Shown here: positions 1-8,733 of the stretch, piece after piece
Layout of the letters: each line of letters starts with the position of its first letter
Numbering within the stretch: position 1 is the stretch's first letter
Source of the DNA: Candidatus Alistipes faecigallinarum
GTDB taxonomy: Bacteria > Bacteroidota > Bacteroidia > Bacteroidales > Rikenellaceae
DNA: 64,000 nucleotides
NCBI GenBank assembly: GCA_019115605.1
Contig: DXDG01000011.1
Location: 1 to 64,000 of the forward strand
Reading direction: 5' to 3'
Notes under the pieces: model-generated
Database searches by the model: none
Seen by the model: the letters and a program-made list of their open reading frames with translations, nothing else
Told to the model about the DNA's origin: nothing
Made by a program: the position numbers and the translations under genes

Positions 1-1339
1 GGTCGTCGATCTCCCTGGTCAGCGACTCGATACGCTCCTCGTCCTTCTCGCGGCGGATCGCCTCGCGTTCGATCTCCAGCTGGCGGATCTTCCGATCGAG
101 GGCATCGATCTCATCCGGTACGGAGTTCATCTCCAGACGCAGCCGCGAGGCGGCCTCATCGATCAGGTCGATGGCCTTGTCGGGCAGGAACCGCGACGTG
201 ATGTAACGCGTCGAGAGTTCGACGGCCGCAATGATGGCCTCGTCCTTGATCCGCACCTGGTGATGGTTCTCGTAACGCTCCTTCAGACCACGCAAGATCG
301 AGATGGCATCCTCCTGCGAAGGCTCGTCGACCATCACCTTCTGGAAACGACGCTCGAGAGCCTTGTCCTGTTCGAAGTATTTCTGGTACTCGTCGAGGGT
401 CGTAGCACCGATCGTCCGCAGTTCGCCACGGGCCAGCGCCGGTTTGAGGATGTTGGCCGCATCCATCGCACCCGAGGACTTGCCCGCACCGACCAGCGTG
501 TGGATCTCATCGATGAAGAGCAGGATCTCGCCTTCGCTGGCAACGACCTCCTTGACGACAGCCTTCAGACGCTCCTCGAATTCACCCTGATACTTGGCTC
601 CGGCAATCAGCGCACCCATGTCGAGCGAATAGATCACCTTCGATTTCAGGTTCTCGGGGACATCGCCGTCGATAATCCGTCGGGCAATACCCTCGGCAAT
701 GGCAGTCTTGCCCACACCGGGTTCACCGACCAGGATCGGGTTGTTCTTCGTACGCCGCGAAAGGATCTGCAGCACCCGGCGAATCTCCTCGTCACGGCCG
801 ATCACCGGATCGAGCTTGCCGGCACGCGCCTGCTCGTTGAGGTTGATGGCATACTTACCCAGGGCGTCGAACTCCTGCGAGGAGGTCTGCGAATCGACCG
901 TCGCCCCCTTGCGGAAGGTGCGGATCGCCTCGATAAGCTCCTTTTCGGTGGCCCCGGCCCGCTTGAGCAGGTCGGAGGCCTGTCCGCGCTCGGCCAGAAG
1001 ACCCAGCAGCAGATGCTCGACCGAAGCGTACTTGTCGCCGAAGTTCTTCGTGAAATCGACCGCACGCTGGATCACGCGCGACGCATCCTGCGAAAAATAC
1101 TGCTCGTCCGTACCTGCGACACGCGGCAGCGTACCCACGGCCCGGTTCACCTCTTCGCGCAAACCGCGCACGTTCACGCCGACACGTCCCAAAAGAAACG
1201 TTCCGAGCGAATCATCCTCGCGGATGAGGACGCTCAACAGATGGAGCGGATCGACAGCCTGCTGTCCGCGCTCCCGCGCCAGGGTGAGCGCTGCCTGCAG
1301 CGCCTCCTGCGCCTTGATGGTTAAAGTGTTGATGTTCAT
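1..1339 (-). CDS. clpB: ATP-dependent chaperone ClpB (N-terminal part; runs off the left edge)
   Basis: ClpB is a hexameric cytosolic AAA+ disaggregase that rescues aggregated proteins together with DnaK. About 446 N-terminal residues lie in the window. The N domain (about 1-145, with the paired Clp repeats) begins [14 protein letters not shown]. It is followed by the first AAA+ module, with Walker A GEPGVGKT at 205-212, a Walker B ending LLFIDEIH, and the conserved [19 protein letters not shown] segment. The last visible residues ([15 protein letters not shown]) enter the coiled-coil middle domain that separates ClpB from ClpA/ClpC. The second AAA+ module is outside the window. The ATG at 1337-1339 fits the family start. 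No CIRCE element (HrcA site) was found upstream. A CCTGCC/GGCAGG hairpin (1397-1414) lies in the presumed leader. Confidence 0.97.
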   Translation of the reverse strand, partial: MNINTLTIKAQEALQAALTLARERGQQAVDPLHLLSVLIREDDSLGTFLLGRVGVNVRGLREEVNRAVGTLPRVAGTDEQYFSQDASRVIQRAVDFTKNFGDKYASVEHLLLGLLAERGQASDLLKRAGATEKELIEAIRTFRKGATVDSQTSSQEFDALGKYAINLNEQARAGKLDPVIGRDEEIRRVLQILSRRTKNNPILVGEPGVGKTAIAEGIARRIIDGDVPENLKSKVIYSLDMGALIAGAKYQGEFEERLKAVVKEVVASEGEILLFIDEIHTLVGAGKSSGAMDAANILKPALARGELRTIGATTLDEYQKYFEQDKALERRFQKVMVDEPSQEDAISILRGLKERYENHHQVRIKDEAIIAAVELSTRYITSRFLPDKAIDLIDEAASRLRLEMNSVPDEIDALDRKIRQLEIEREAIRREKDEERIESLTREIDD

Positions 1340-1492
1340 ATCCGTTTGTTTTTACTTGTTTTCATTTCGGTTTTCGAACACCTTCTCCGCAAAACGCCTG
1401 CCACAACCGGCAGGAAGACATTTCGGCGCATTTTCTCGTAAAAATGTCATGAATTGACAGTCCCGCGCTGACATGCCGCGCCATTTCGGCAG

Positions 1493-1519
1493 AAAAAAGG
1501 GAGGCTGCGAAGCCTCCCC
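1493..1519 (-). terminator. Rho-independent terminator of the HIU hydrolase gene
   Basis: On the minus strand a GGGAGGCT/AGCCTCCC stem with a 4-nt loop is followed by a run of T (A run at 1492-1498 on the plus strand). It lies about 25 nt after the stop codon of the upstream minus-strand gene and separates it from clpB. Confidence 0.85.
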
Positions 1520-1544
1520 GAAGATATCGACCCGCACGCGGCGG

Positions 1545-1964
1545 TCAGTTGCCGCGATAGGTCGCATAGCCGTTTGCCGACATGGTGATCGGGATGTGGT
1601 AATGGCCGCTTCCCTCGATGCGGAAGACCACCTCGACCCAGGGGTAGATCGACCGCTCGCCGAGGGCCTCGAAGTAGGGTGCCGTCTCGAAACGGAGCCG
1701 GTAGACCCCGTCGTTGGGCTGCCCGCCGAGGGGCAGCAGGTCGGCAATGCGGCCGTTGCGGTCGGTGCGCCGCTCGGCGACCGGCTGCCACGAGCCGTCC
1801 TCCGCAAGCCGCGAGAACGTTACGCGGACATCCGCTGCCGGCACTCCGCGCGAGGTATCGAGCATGTGCGTGCTCAACTGACAGGTGGGTTCCTGCGCCG
1901 ACGCCGTGCCGGCGAAACCGAGGGACAGGAGCAGCAGAGCTCCCGCCAGAATCCATCTTCTCAT
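1545..1964 (-). CDS. 5-hydroxyisourate hydrolase (transthyretin-like), exported
   Basis: HIU hydrolase converts 5-hydroxyisourate, the product of urate oxidation, to OHCU. The 139-residue protein has a clear Sec signal peptide (about 1-23, ending ASAQ). The mature part shows the family landmarks: LSTHMLDTSRGVPA at the N-terminus (catalytic His), a central RTDRNGR segment (catalytic Arg), and the C-terminal signature YRGN in place of the usual YRGS. Mature length of about 115 residues is normal for the family. Periplasmic HIU hydrolases are known in other bacteria. No uricase or OHCU decarboxylase lies nearby, so the substrate source is unclear. It is a single-gene transcript with its own terminator, divergent from dnaX. 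Confidence 0.92.
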   Translation of the reverse strand: MRRWILAGALLLLSLGFAGTASAQEPTCQLSTHMLDTSRGVPAADVRVTFSRLAEDGSWQPVAERRTDRNGRIADLLPLGGQPNDGVYRLRFETAPYFEALGERSIYPWVEVVFRIEGSGHYHIPITMSANGYATYRGN

Positions 1965-2059
1965 AACAGTACGTTTTACGGGTTACACATCTCCGAATAC
2001 CCCGCCTGCGCCCCTCCGCCGGAAATCCATCCTCCACATCGCCCTGCAGAAGCGGACCT

Positions 2060-2105
2060 CGGGCGCCGGCGCCCGGGGAATCCGCATCACTCCTCCGAGA
2101 GGAGT
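2060..2105. repeat. Two inverted repeats in the HIU hydrolase/dnaX intergenic region
   Basis: A perfect 16-bp palindrome (CGGGCGCCGGCGCCCG, 2060-2075) is followed by ACTCCTC-CGA-GAGGAGT (2089-2105). They lie between the divergent HIU hydrolase and dnaX genes. They may be operators or leader structures of the minus-strand transcript; nothing in the sequence identifies the binding protein. Confidence 0.5.
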
Positions 2106-2152
2106 TTCGACAAATATAGGCCGTGCGCCCGGAATATGCAAAAATAATTTTT

Positions 2153-2160
2153 TATCTTTG
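2153..2160 (+). promoter_or_regulatory. -7 element of the dnaX promoter
   Basis: TATCTTTG matches the Bacteroidetes -7 consensus TAnnTTTG. It ends only 7 nt before the dnaX ATG, so the transcript would have almost no 5' leader. No convincing -33 TTTG is visible at the usual 19-21 nt spacing. Confidence 0.65.
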
Positions 2161-2167
2161 CGTCATC

Positions 2168-4060
2168 ATGAGTGATTTCATCGTCAGCGCACGCAAATAC
2201 CGCCCTGCGACATTCCGCTCGGTCGTCGGACAGAAGCACATCACCTCGACGCTTCAGAACGCCATCGAGCGCGGCCAGCTGGCCCACGCCTACCTCTTCT
2301 GCGGCCCCCGCGGCGTAGGCAAGACCACCTGCGCCCGAATCTTCGCCAAGGCGATCAACTGCCTCTCGCCCCACGGCGCCGAGGCCTGCAACGAATGCGA
2401 ATCGTGCCGCTCGTTCAACGAGGGTCGCTCCCTGAACATCCACGAACTCGACGCCGCATCGAACAACTCCGTGGAGGACATCCGCACGCTCATCGAGCAG
2501 GTGCGCATCATCCCCCAGGTGGGACGCTACTCGGTCTTCATCATCGACGAGGTGCACATGCTCTCGGCGGCGGCCTTCAACGCCTTTCTGAAGACCCTTG
2601 AGGAGCCGCCCGCACACGCGATCTTCATCCTGGCGACCACCGAGAAACACAAGATCCTCCCGACGATCCTCTCGCGCTGCCAGATCTACGACTTCAACCG
2701 CATCCGCGTCGAGGATGCCGTCGATTACCTCAAGTACATCGCTTCGGAGGAGGGCATCACCGCCGACGAGGAGTCGCTGAATCTCATCGCGCAGAAGGCC
2801 GACGGAGGCATGCGCGACGCCCTGTCGATGTTCGACAAGGCCGTCTCGTTCTGCGGCACGACGCTCGACTACCGCCACGTCGCCCAGACGCTCAACGTCC
2901 TGGACTACGACACCTACTTCCGGATGACCGACCTGCTGCTCGCCGGCAACTACGTCGAAGCGCTCGTCGCCTTCGACGAGGTGCTCTCGAAGGGCTTCTC
3001 GGGCCAGACCTTCATGGCAGGGCTCAACCGCCACATGCGCGACCTGCTCATGGCCAAGCGCCCCGAGACGCTGCGGCTCATCGAGATGACCGGCACGCTG
3101 CTGGAGCGATACCGGACGCAGGCGGGCGCCTGCAGTGTCGAGTTTCTGTTCGGGGCAATCGCCCTGCTGACGGAACTCGACGGGAAAATACGACAGTCGT
3201 CGAACCAACGGCTGCTCGTCGAGCTGGGACTGATGAAAATCGCCGGTCTCGGCCAAAAAAAAAATAGCCCCCTGACATCTTCCGACGTCGGCACGCTTCC
3301 CGATCTGGACGCACCCCGCGTCTCCGCGGCGGCGGCACCTGCTCCGGCAACCGGCACAGGCGTTGCAGCGGCGCCATCCGCGGCTGCTGCATCCGCGATG
3401 CCGGCCGCAAACCCGGCCGCACCCGCTCCGGCTGTCCCGGCATCAGCCGCTCCGGCGACTCCGAAGCCCGGGACCCCCGAAGCGCAAACGGCCGGAGCAC
3501 CCGACGGTCCCCGCGCAGGGAACGCACCGAAGACGGCCGCCCCGGAAAGCCCGGCAGCGGCTACCGGCACGACGCCGCAGCGACCGGCCGCACGGCGTCC
3601 GCTGATCTCCGGGACCTCGCTTTCGGAGCTGCTCGCCTCGGCAGCTGCCCCGGCAGCCGTCGCCGAAGAGCCGGAAAAACGGGAGCCGGCCTCGATGGAG
3701 GTAGACCCCGAATGCACGGCCAAGCTGGAGCGATGCCGGGAGCAGATCCTCGCACTGATCCGCTCGCGACGCCCGCGCTTCGTGGCGGCCTTCGAGCAGA
3801 TGACCTTCCACGACCAGACGATCCAGGTGCGGGTCCCGACGCAGGAGCTGCACGACGAGATCCTGCGCAGCCGCACCGCGATGCTCCTGCGGATCGCCCA
3901 GATGGCGGGAATTACCGGACGCATCGAACTGGAGGTTACCGTCGACGAGCAGATCCGGGCCAAACGGCCCATCCGGCTCGAAGACCGTCTGAAATACCTG
4001 ACGGAGAAGAACCCGCAGCTTGCGGAGCTTCGGCGGGCGCTGGACCTGGAGGTGGAGTGA
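2168..4060 (+). CDS. dnaX: DNA polymerase III subunit tau/gamma (DnaX) with an internal A10 slippage site
   Basis: DnaX is the ATPase of the clamp loader that places the sliding clamp on primed DNA; the full-length tau form also couples polymerases and helicase. The 630-residue protein has Walker A GPRGVGKT (46-53), zinc-binding cysteines C65, C74, C77 and C80, and Walker B VFIIDEVH (123-130). An Ala/Pro-rich linker follows (about 380-510), then a C-terminal tau domain. The start [13 protein letters not shown] is chosen over an upstream in-frame Met because DnaX proteins begin this way and the -7 box sits just before it. At codons 363-366 the gene has ten consecutive A (3255-3264). Gain or loss of one A meets an immediate stop (TAG or TGA), giving a product of about 366-368 residues equivalent to gamma. 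Confidence 0.96.
   Translation: MSDFIVSARKYRPATFRSVVGQKHITSTLQNAIERGQLAHAYLFCGPRGVGKTTCARIFAKAINCLSPHGAEACNECESCRSFNEGRSLNIHELDAASNNSVEDIRTLIEQVRIIPQVGRYSVFIIDEVHMLSAAAFNAFLKTLEEPPAHAIFILATTEKHKILPTILSRCQIYDFNRIRVEDAVDYLKYIASEEGITADEESLNLIAQKADGGMRDALSMFDKAVSFCGTTLDYRHVAQTLNVLDYDTYFRMTDLLLAGNYVEALVAFDEVLSKGFSGQTFMAGLNRHMRDLLMAKRPETLRLIEMTGTLLERYRTQAGACSVEFLFGAIALLTELDGKIRQSSNQRLLVELGLMKIAGLGQKKNSPLTSSDVGTLPDLDAPRVSAAAAPAPATGTGVAAAPSAAAASAMPAANPAAPAPAVPASAAPATPKPGTPEAQTAGAPDGPRAGNAPKTAAPESPAAATGTTPQRPAARRPLISGTSLSELLASAAAPAAVAEEPEKREPASMEVDPECTAKLERCREQILALIRSRRPRFVAAFEQMTFHDQTIQVRVPTQELHDEILRSRTAMLLRIAQMAGITGRIELEVTVDEQIRAKRPIRLEDRLKYLTEKNPQLAELRRALDLEVE
3255..3264 (+). promoter_or_regulatory. 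Candidate transcriptional slippage/frameshift site in dnaX
   Basis: A run of ten A at the junction between the clamp-loader core and the linker. In frame it reads CAA AAA AAA AAT AGC. One added A, or a -1 ribosomal shift, gives CAA AAA AAA AAA TAG. One lost A gives ATA GCC CCC TGA. Both shifted frames therefore stop within three codons. Gene-wide, lysine is nearly always AAG, which makes the run stand out. Confidence 0.7.
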
Positions 4061-4113
4061 TCCGCCGCAGGGGCCCGCACAAACAACAAGGAAACAGAAA
4101 AACAGCAAACGAT

Positions 4114-5406
4114 ATGAAAAACTTCATCGAAGAACTCGAATGGCGCGGGATGATCCACACGATCATGCCCGGCGCAAAGGAACAACTCGAAAAGGAGATG
4201 ACGACGGCCTACCTGGGTATCGACCCCACGGCCGACTCGCTACACATCGGCCACCTGGTGGGCGTAATGATCCTCAAGCACTTCCAGATGTGCGGCCACC
4301 GTCCGCTGGCGCTCGTCGGAGGTGCCACGGGCATGATCGGCGACCCCTCGGGCAAGTCGCAGGAGCGCAACCTGCTCGACGAGCAGACCCTCCGCCACAA
4401 CCAGGAGGCGATCAAGGCCCAGCTGGCCAAGCTGCTCGATTTCGACTCCGACGCCCCGAACGCCGCACGCCTGGTGAACAACTACGACTGGATGAAGGAG
4501 TTCTCGTTCCTCGACTTCATCCGCGACATCGGCAAGTGCATCACGGTCAACTACATGATGGCGAAGGATTCGGTCAAGAAGCGCTTCAACGGCGAGGGCG
4601 ACGGCATGTCGTTCACCGAGTTCACCTACCAGCTCGTGCAGGGCTACGACTTCCTGCACCTCTACGAGACGATGAACTGCAAGATCCAGCTCGGAGGCGC
4701 CGACCAGTGGGGCAACATCACCACCGGCACGGAGCTCATCCGCCGCAAGCTGGGTCCCGAGGCCGAGGCGTTCGCCATCACCTGCCCGCTGATCACCAAG
4801 GCCGACGGCACGAAGTTCGGCAAGACCGAGAGCGGCAACGTCTGGCTCGACCCGCGCTACACCTCGCCCTACAAGTTCTACCAGTTCTGGCTCAACGTCA
4901 GCGACGAGGACGCCAAGCGCTACATCAAGATCTTCACGCTGCTCGACCGCGAGACGATCGAGGCGCTGATCGCCGAGCATGAGGCGGCGCCGCACCTGCG
5001 CGTGCTTCAGAAGCGGCTGGCGCAGGAGGTTACCACGATGATCCACTCGCGCGAGGAGTACGAGAAGGCCGTCGAGGCCTCGGCAATCCTCTTCGGAGGC
5101 GCCACCTCCGAGGCGCTGCGCCGTCTCGACGAGCAGACGCTGCTGCAGGTCTTCGAGGGCGTGCCGCAGTTCCGCATCGCCCGCACGGAGCTGGCGATGC
5201 CCTTCGTGGAGCTCGCAGCCGAGAAGACGCAGGTGTTCCCCTCGAAGGGCGAGTGCCGCAAGATGGTTCAGGGCGGCGGCGTGTCGCTCAACAAGGAGAA
5301 GGTCACCGACCCGATGCGCCCGGTTACCGAAGAGGATCTCATTGCCGGAAAGTACCTGCTCGTACAGCGCGGCAAGAAGAACTACTACCTGGTCATCGCC
5401 GAATAG
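4114..5406 (+). CDS. tyrS: Tyrosyl-tRNA synthetase
   Basis: Class I aminoacyl-tRNA synthetase that charges tRNA-Tyr in the cytosol. The 430-residue product has the HIGH motif as SLHIGHLVG (HIGH at 44-47), the tyrosine pocket residues in GGADQWGN (194-201), and the KMSKS loop as KFGKT (234-238), the form typical of this TyrRS subfamily. The C-terminus carries an S4-like RNA-binding domain (about 360-430, [15 protein letters not shown]). The ATG at 4114 gives the usual N-terminus [13 protein letters not shown]; the reading frame is open further upstream but that part is non-homologous read-through of dnaX. It lies 53 nt after dnaX and 1 nt before folB, so these genes are probably co-transcribed. 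Confidence 0.97.
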   Translation: MKNFIEELEWRGMIHTIMPGAKEQLEKEMTTAYLGIDPTADSLHIGHLVGVMILKHFQMCGHRPLALVGGATGMIGDPSGKSQERNLLDEQTLRHNQEAIKAQLAKLLDFDSDAPNAARLVNNYDWMKEFSFLDFIRDIGKCITVNYMMAKDSVKKRFNGEGDGMSFTEFTYQLVQGYDFLHLYETMNCKIQLGGADQWGNITTGTELIRRKLGPEAEAFAITCPLITKADGTKFGKTESGNVWLDPRYTSPYKFYQFWLNVSDEDAKRYIKIFTLLDRETIEALIAEHEAAPHLRVLQKRLAQEVTTMIHSREEYEKAVEASAILFGGATSEALRRLDEQTLLQVFEGVPQFRIARTELAMPFVELAAEKTQVFPSKGECRKMVQGGGVSLNKEKVTDPMRPVTEEDLIAGKYLLVQRGKKNYYLVIAE

Positions 5407-5407
5407 A

Positions 5408-5761
5408 ATGGAGTACCGGATCCTTCTCGAACGCATGGAGTTCCGGGCGCTGCACGGCTGCTACGAACTCGAACGCAAGGTAGGCAACCGCTTCACGGTC
5501 GATCTGGAGCTCACGGCCGAACTGGGCGACGTGGCTGCGGAGGACAGCGTGGAAAAGGCGGTCAACTACCTCACCGTGTATGAGATTGTCCGCGAACAGA
5601 TGCGCATCACGCAGCGGACGATCGAGCGGGTGGCGATGAACATCCTCGACGCACTCTACGCCGCATTCCCGCAGCTGCGGCACGCAAAATGCAAGGTCTC
5701 CAAACTGGCGCCCCCGCTGGGCGGCAAGCTCGACCGGGTCAGCGTCGTTCTCGAAAAATAG
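5408..5761 (+). CDS. folB: Dihydroneopterin aldolase
   Basis: FolB cleaves 7,8-dihydroneopterin to 6-hydroxymethyl-dihydropterin and glycolaldehyde in folate synthesis. The 117-residue protein has the family length and start (MEYRILLERMEFRALHGCYELER, with the HGCYE motif). It also has the central NYLTVYEIVREQM segment and the C-terminal KLAPPLGGKLDRVSVVLEK, which supplies the catalytic lysine region. The start codon lies 1 nt after the tyrS stop, indicating translational coupling or at least one transcript. Confidence 0.95.
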   Translation: MEYRILLERMEFRALHGCYELERKVGNRFTVDLELTAELGDVAAEDSVEKAVNYLTVYEIVREQMRITQRTIERVAMNILDALYAAFPQLRHAKCKVSKLAPPLGGKLDRVSVVLEK

Positions 5762-5834
5762 CGGAGCGGCAGGCAGGCTCCCGCAGCCTGTCTGCCGTCC
5801 TTTTATCGGTTTGCCGGGATAAAACGATCGAACC

Positions 5835-7190
5835 ATGAAACATACAAACACCACATCCCGCGCCACGCTGGGCGGGAAGTTGAGCGCCGTGCTGGTCGCA
5901 GCCGGCAGTTCGGTAGGTCTGGGAAACATCTGGCGTTTCCCCTACATCGCCGGAGACAACGGCGGCGGCGCCTTTCTGGTCATCTACATCCTCTGTGTCC
6001 TGCTGCTCGGACTGCCGCTGATGCTCGCGGAGTTCACCGTAGGCCGCGCCTCGCACCGCAACGCCGTGGGGGCCTTCCGCGCCCTCGACCCGAAATGGGG
6101 TCTTCTGGGATACATCGGCGTGCTGTCGGCCTTCCTCATTCTGGGCTTCTACCTCGTGGTCTCGGGCTGGACGGCCGAATACATGGTCCACTCGCTGACG
6201 GGCGACCTGGCCCGCTACTCCACGGCCGCGGAGTATGAGCAGATCTTCACGAACTTCATCAGCAACCCCTGGCGGCCGCTGCTCTACACGGTGATCTTCG
6301 CCCTGGCGACGCATTTCGTGATCGCGCTGGGCGTGCAGAAGGGCATCGAACGCTCGGCCAAAGTGCTCATGCCGCTGCTCTTTGTCGTGCTCATCCTCCT
6401 CTCGATCCATTCGCTGCTCATGCCCGGCGGCGGCGAGGGCCTGCGCTTCTTCTTCCAGCCCGACTTCTCGAAGGTTACCCCCTCGACCCTGCTCGTAGCC
6501 ATGGGGCAGGCCTTCTTCTCGCTCTCGATCGGCATCGGCACGATGATTACCTACGCCTCCTACTTCAAGCCGGAGACCAACCTGCGGCATACGGCCCTGA
6601 ACGTTACGATCCTCGACACGCTCGTCGCCGTGCTGGCCGGCGTGATGGTCTTCCCGGCGGTCTTCAGCGTCGGCATCGAACCGACGTCGGGGCCCTCGCT
6701 GGTCTTCATCACCCTGCCGAGCATCTTCAACGGCATGCCGTTGAGCATGGTCTGGTCGACGATCTTCTTCCTGCTGCTGGTTGTGGCGGCCCTCACCTCG
6801 ACGATCTCGCTCCACGAGGTCATCACGGTCTACCTGCATGAGGAGTGGCACATGAGCCGCCGCGCCGCCGCCTGGGCCACGACCCTCTCGACCATCGTCC
6901 TGGGCGCCGCCGCCTCGCTTTCGATGGGCGTATGGAGCGGCTGGTCGATCTGCGGCAGGAACCTCTTCGATTCGCTCGACTTCGTAACGGCCAATATCAT
7001 GCTGCCCGTCGGAGCCCTGCTCACCTGTCTGTTCGTCGGCTGGCGGCTCGACCGGGAGGTGCTCCACGCACAGATGACCAACAACGGGGCGCTCCCCTTC
7101 CGGATCTACCGGGTCTTCATCCTGCTGCTCCGCTACTTCTGCCCGGCCATCCTGCTGCTCGTCTTCCTCGACAACCTCGGGGTCTTCTAA
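5835..7190 (+). CDS. Neurotransmitter:sodium symporter (NSS/SNF) family transporter
   Basis: An inner-membrane, sodium-coupled transporter of the LeuT fold; bacterial members usually carry amino acids or tryptamine-like compounds. The 451-residue protein has about 11-12 hydrophobic segments. Its first helix carries the family signature AAGSSVGLGNIWRFPYIAGDNGGGAF (about 20-45), which contributes the two sodium sites and unwound substrate region of TM1. QAFFSLSIGIGTMITYASY (about 213-231) matches TM6. The substrate cannot be read from the sequence. It lies 73 nt downstream of folB and ends at a strong terminator. Confidence 0.93.
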   Translation: MKHTNTTSRATLGGKLSAVLVAAGSSVGLGNIWRFPYIAGDNGGGAFLVIYILCVLLLGLPLMLAEFTVGRASHRNAVGAFRALDPKWGLLGYIGVLSAFLILGFYLVVSGWTAEYMVHSLTGDLARYSTAAEYEQIFTNFISNPWRPLLYTVIFALATHFVIALGVQKGIERSAKVLMPLLFVVLILLSIHSLLMPGGGEGLRFFFQPDFSKVTPSTLLVAMGQAFFSLSIGIGTMITYASYFKPETNLRHTALNVTILDTLVAVLAGVMVFPAVFSVGIEPTSGPSLVFITLPSIFNGMPLSMVWSTIFFLLLVVAALTSTISLHEVITVYLHEEWHMSRRAAAWATTLSTIVLGAAASLSMGVWSGWSICGRNLFDSLDFVTANIMLPVGALLTCLFVGWRLDREVLHAQMTNNGALPFRIYRVFILLLRYFCPAILLLVFLDNLGVF

Positions 7191-7241
7191 TCCGGGATTC
7201 GGCCGGCCGGAGACCATCTCTCCGATCTTCCGGCACGGCAC

Positions 7242-7278
7242 AAAAAAAAGTACGGCTCCGACGGAGTCGTACTTTTTT
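7242..7278. terminator. Bidirectional Rho-independent terminator
   Basis: AAAAAAGTACG/CGTACTTTTTT flanking a CTCC-GAC-GGAG inner stem, with A and T runs on both sides. It can end the symporter transcript on the plus strand and read-through of ribH on the minus strand. Confidence 0.9.
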
Positions 7279-7283
7279 ATGAT

Positions 7284-7375
7284 GCGGTTTGTACCGCTTG
7301 TATGCAGCGGTCTGACATGCAGTCCCGGAGTTATCTGCATCCGGGACTCTTCTGCAACTCCCGGACTCTTTCCCC
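7284..7375. repeat. Cluster of small inverted and direct repeats downstream of ribH
   Basis: Beyond the terminator lie GCGGT-TTGT-ACCGC (7284-7297), a perfect 9-bp-arm inverted repeat AGTCCCGGA/TCCGGGACT (7321-7348), and repeated CCCGGACTCTT-like words up to about 7375. These are in the 3' flank of ribH on the minus strand and may be a 3' UTR structure. No ORF is supported here. Confidence 0.4.
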
Positions 7376-7392
7376 CCCTCTGCGGCCCCGGA

Positions 7393-7923
7393 TCAGTTGA
7401 TGTTCCGGCGGTCGGGTTCGTGGTCGGGAGAGGCGGCCTCCATGTCGATCTGCAGCTTGACCATGTTGATCGCGGCAGCGGCGGCCTCATCGCCCTTGTT
7501 GCCGAGGCGGCCTCCGCAGCGGTCGAGCGCCTGCTGCATGTCGTTCACGGTCAGAATGCCGAAGGCTATGGGCATGTTCCACTGGATCTGCAGCTGCGTA
7601 ATGCCCTGCGTAACCCCCTGGCAGATGAAGTCGAAATGGCGCGTATCGCCCTGAATGACGCATCCGAGGGCGATCACGGCATCCACGTCGGTATATTCGG
7701 CGAAGAACTGGGCGCCGAGCGTCAGTTCGAAGGTGCCGGGGACATACTTGATCTGGATGTTCATGTCGGGGCACCCCGCGGCACGCAGGGTCCGCACGGC
7801 CCCCTCGAGCAACGCCTCCGTAACCTCCCGGTTCCACTCGGCCACCACGATGCCGAAGCGCATGTCGGCAGCCGAAGGGAGCGGTCCGTCGAAGTGGGAA
7901 AGATTGTGGTTCCGGGTTGCCAT
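7393..7923 (-). CDS. ribH: 6,7-dimethyl-8-ribityllumazine synthase
   Basis: Penultimate step of riboflavin synthesis: condenses 5-amino-6-ribitylamino-uracil with 3,4-dihydroxy-2-butanone 4-phosphate. The 176-residue protein shows RFGIVVAEWNREVTEALLEGA (about 22-42), the VPGTFELTLGAQ segment (about 61-72), and ALGCVIQGDTRHFDFICQGVTQGI, with the phosphate-binding GDT and catalytic His (about 85-108). The PIAFGILTVNDMQQALDR motif follows. The C-terminus (about 160-176) is a short polar extension beyond the core. It follows the TPR gene by 15 nt, so both are probably on one transcript. No FMN riboswitch is seen before that operon. Confidence 0.96.
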   Translation of the reverse strand: MATRNHNLSHFDGPLPSAADMRFGIVVAEWNREVTEALLEGAVRTLRAAGCPDMNIQIKYVPGTFELTLGAQFFAEYTDVDAVIALGCVIQGDTRHFDFICQGVTQGITQLQIQWNMPIAFGILTVNDMQQALDRCGGRLGNKGDEAAAAAINMVKLQIDMEAASPDHEPDRRNIN

Positions 7924-7938
7924 ATCCTCGCCCTCCGC

Positions 7939-8628
7939 TTACTTGTTGTTTACGCTGCCGAGCAGTTTCTCGGCCTCACGGGCCTCGACCGATGCGGGAT
8001 AAGTGTAGAGAATCTTCTCGTAGAGTGCGGCGGCAGCTGCGTTGTTGCCCTGAGCCTGCTCGGCGAGACCCGCCTTGCGCAGGTACATCGGAGCCGTCCA
8101 GTTGTTGTCGGCAGCCTCCACGGCCTTCTTGTAGAAGGAGACGGCCTGGGCATAGTTCTGCTGCTCGACGGCCACATCACCCTGCAGACCGTAGTTCTGG
8201 GCATTGACGATGGCGCCGGGAATACCCTTCACCGGCTTGTACTTGGCCAGGTAGGCGGCCGCATTGGCCAGATCACCCGTACGCAGGTAGCAGATGCCGG
8301 CATAGTGCTTGGCCAGGTTGCCCGAGGGGGTCGAACCGTACTGCTCGATCACGTCGAGGAAGCCGGCGCCGTTGGCATCGCCTTCGAGGGCGAGCTTGAA
8401 GTCGGGCGTCTCGGCCTCGAAACGGGCCTGTGCCTCGGCGATCATCTCCGCAGCCTTCTCGGCGCGCGGAGCCACGATCAGGGAGCGGTATCCGAAAACA
8501 AGTGCCGCGAGGACCAGCAGCCCCACGAAAATGTAGATGAATTTACGACCGTTCTGCTCGAAGAAAAGCTCCGTCCGGTTCATCGCTTCGCCGAGACCTT
8601 CCGTTTCGGCAACGTTCTGCTTCGTCAT
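7939..8628 (-). CDS. Membrane-anchored tetratricopeptide-repeat protein
   Basis: A 229-residue protein with an N-terminal cytosolic stretch, one transmembrane helix (about 33-53, FIYIFVGLLVLAALVFGYRSL), then a periplasmic Ala-rich helical region. TPR-like pairs are visible, for example LAKHYAGICYLRTGDLANAAAYLAKY and AQGNNAAAAALYEKILYTYP. The layout (short N-tail, one TM, TPRs) resembles YfgM, the SecYEG-associated ancillary subunit, but residue-level similarity cannot be judged here. It is first in a two-gene unit with ribH and diverges from recF. Confidence 0.8.
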   Translation of the reverse strand: MTKQNVAETEGLGEAMNRTELFFEQNGRKFIYIFVGLLVLAALVFGYRSLIVAPRAEKAAEMIAEAQARFEAETPDFKLALEGDANGAGFLDVIEQYGSTPSGNLAKHYAGICYLRTGDLANAAAYLAKYKPVKGIPGAIVNAQNYGLQGDVAVEQQNYAQAVSFYKKAVEAADNNWTAPMYLRKAGLAEQAQGNNAAAAALYEKILYTYPASVEAREAEKLLGSVNNK

Positions 8629-8671
8629 ATGTTTCTCTGTTTTTTAGTTTATATTTCCACACGATAGGCAG

Positions 8672-8701
8672 CAAAGATACAAAACTATTCACAATGTACA
8701 A
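8672..8701 (-). promoter_or_regulatory. Promoter of the TPR-ribH operon
   Basis: On the minus strand a TTG (8701-8699) is followed after 19 nt by TATCTTTG (8679-8672), which matches the Bacteroidetes -33/-7 pattern. The predicted transcription start is about 40 nt upstream of the TPR gene ATG. Confidence 0.65.
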
Positions 8702-8721
8702 TGTCGTGTCCGGATTTTTTG

Positions 8722-8729
8722 TAATTTTG
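8722..8729 (+). promoter_or_regulatory. -7 element of the recF promoter, abutting the start codon
   Basis: TAATTTTG (TAnnTTTG) ends 4 nt before the recF ATG (8734). If used, transcription would begin at or within a base or two of the start codon, giving a leaderless mRNA. Confidence 0.6.
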
Positions 8730-8733
8730 TCCT

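Noticed and set aside
1340..1492. CIRCE (HrcA) operator upstream of clpB
   Set aside because: No TTAGCACTC/GAGTGCTAA pair is present. A TGTCA-TGAAT-TGACA palindrome (1445-1459) exists but matches no heat-shock operator I know.
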